The position numbers were made by a program, and so were the translations under genes. Under the pieces are notes generated by a model. It was given only the letters and a program-made list of their open reading frames with translations, was not told the DNA's origin and made no database searches. A stretch of 14,729 bases of DNA. It comes from an uncultured Muribaculaceae bacterium (GTDB lineage Bacteria; Bacteroidota; Bacteroidia; Bacteroidales; Muribaculaceae). Location of the stretch: contig CAJUSN010000052.1 in NCBI GenBank assembly GCA_910589095.1, positions 1 to 14,729 of the forward strand. The letters are read 5' to 3'. The stretch's first letter is position 1. Every line of letters starts with the position of its first letter. This document shows, piece after piece, positions 14,270-14,729 of the stretch.

Positions 14270-14729
14270 TTAGAAGTTAAGGCCAATGGTTACGGAATAG
14301 GTGCGCGGACGGGGATAAACCGAGCTTTCAATGCCCCAGTCGCTTTCCGGATCCACTCCTTTGTATTTGGTGATGGTGAACACATTCTGCATCATGGCCG
14401 AAACGTGGAGGTCGAGATTCTTGGCCACGCGACCGAAATTGTAGCTCAGCTGGATATTGTCCATTTTGAGGAAAGAAGCGTTCTCCACGTAATAATCCGA
14501 TGCATATTGTTTGTAGCGGAAGTTGGTGTCAAGGAAGCTTGTAGAGAGGTTGTTGACCTGACCGACGTTCCAAGATACACATTCCCAGGCTCCGGTGCTT
14601 GCGGCGCTGCCGTTGTAGAGGTAATTGCCGAGCTGTGCGCGCAAAGCTGTGCTGAGAGTCCACTTTTTGTAGCGTATGGAGGTGTTGAAACCGAGAATCC
14701 AGTCGGGAGATGCGTGGTGATAGTAGTAT
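14270..14729 (-). CDS. susC: SusC-family TonB-dependent outer-membrane transporter (C-terminal fragment)
   Basis: Only the last 152 codons are in the window; the frame is open to the right edge. The visible part is the end of the beta-barrel: YYHHASPDWILGFNTSIRY, alternating aromatic strands such as WTLSTALRAQLGNYLYN, the loop YYVENASFLKMDNIQLSYNF, and the closing strand RTYSVTIGLNF with a terminal Phe, as outer-membrane barrels require for BAM assembly. In this family the missing N-terminus holds the signal peptide, a carboxypeptidase-like domain, the TonB box and the plug. Together with the SusD protein it imports oligosaccharides across the outer membrane using TonB energy. It is the first visible gene of the galactan operon; the operon promoter lies outside the window. 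Confidence 0.94.
   Translation of the reverse strand, partial: YYYHHASPDWILGFNTSIRYKKWTLSTALRAQLGNYLYNGSAASTGAWECVSWNVGQVNNLSTSFLDTNFRYKQYASDYYVENASFLKMDNIQLSYNFGRVAKNLDLHVSAMMQNVFTITKYKGVDPESDWGIESSVYPRPRTYSVTIGLNF

Noticed and set aside
14242..14286. Upstream ATG for the SusD protein at 14286
   Set aside because: It overlaps the susC stop and puts 15 extra residues in front of a standard lipoprotein signal peptide; ATG 14241 gives the lipobox cysteine at residue 19.
1..14729. CRISPR array, tRNA/rRNA gene, insertion sequence or phage module
   Set aside because: No regularly spaced repeats, cloverleaf-like segments, transposase motifs or terminal inverted repeats were noticed, and almost all sequence is explained by recognised genes.

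Overview
The window looks like a chromosomal segment of a gut Bacteroidales bacterium. The evidence is a SusC/SusD-type polysaccharide utilization locus (PUL), lipoproteins whose mature N-termini carry the acidic residues seen in surface-exported Bacteroidetes lipoproteins, promoter-like TAnnTTTG (-7) elements in place of sigma70 boxes, and A-rich sequence rather than Shine-Dalgarno sites before the start codons. A member of the Muribaculaceae is my best guess from the general feel of the proteins and a GC content near 50%, but the sequence does not prove the family.

Left part (1-2314, minus strand): dnaG, the replicative primase, is almost complete and lacks only its last few codons at the left edge. 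It has its own promoter-like element nearly abutting the start codon. A rho-independent terminator just upstream insulates it from the next operon.

Middle part (2338-4990, minus strand): two exported proteins of unknown function form a probable two-gene operon. One is a WG-repeat protein; the other consists of two copies of one unrecognised domain. This stretch is visibly AT-richer than its neighbours. A 214-bp divergent promoter region (4991-5204) holds a repeated motif, AATCACTTCT, and separates the pair from a solitary plus-strand lipoprotein (5205-6326). That lipoprotein is a BtuF/FecB-type substrate-binding protein with no permease or ATPase beside it.

Right part (6397-14729, minus strand): a beta-1,4-galactan (pectic galactan / type I arabinogalactan) PUL is read in the order susC (partial), susD, susE-like glycan-binding lipoprotein, GH53 lipoprotein, GH53 secreted, GH2. 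The gaps are 12-28 nt and the last two genes overlap by 4 nt, so it is one transcription unit. It ends at a perfect 10-bp hairpin shared with the convergent lipoprotein gene.

Inferred workflow: the surface SusE-like and SusD lipoproteins capture galactan; the surface GH53 lipoprotein cuts it; SusC/SusD import the oligosaccharides; the periplasmic GH53 shortens them; and the GH2 beta-galactosidase releases galactose. No PUL regulator lies inside the window. No tRNA, rRNA, CRISPR array, insertion sequence or phage gene was seen. The PUL follows a known architecture. The least-explained parts are the WG/duplicated-domain pair, the divergent intergenic repeats and the orphan binding protein.
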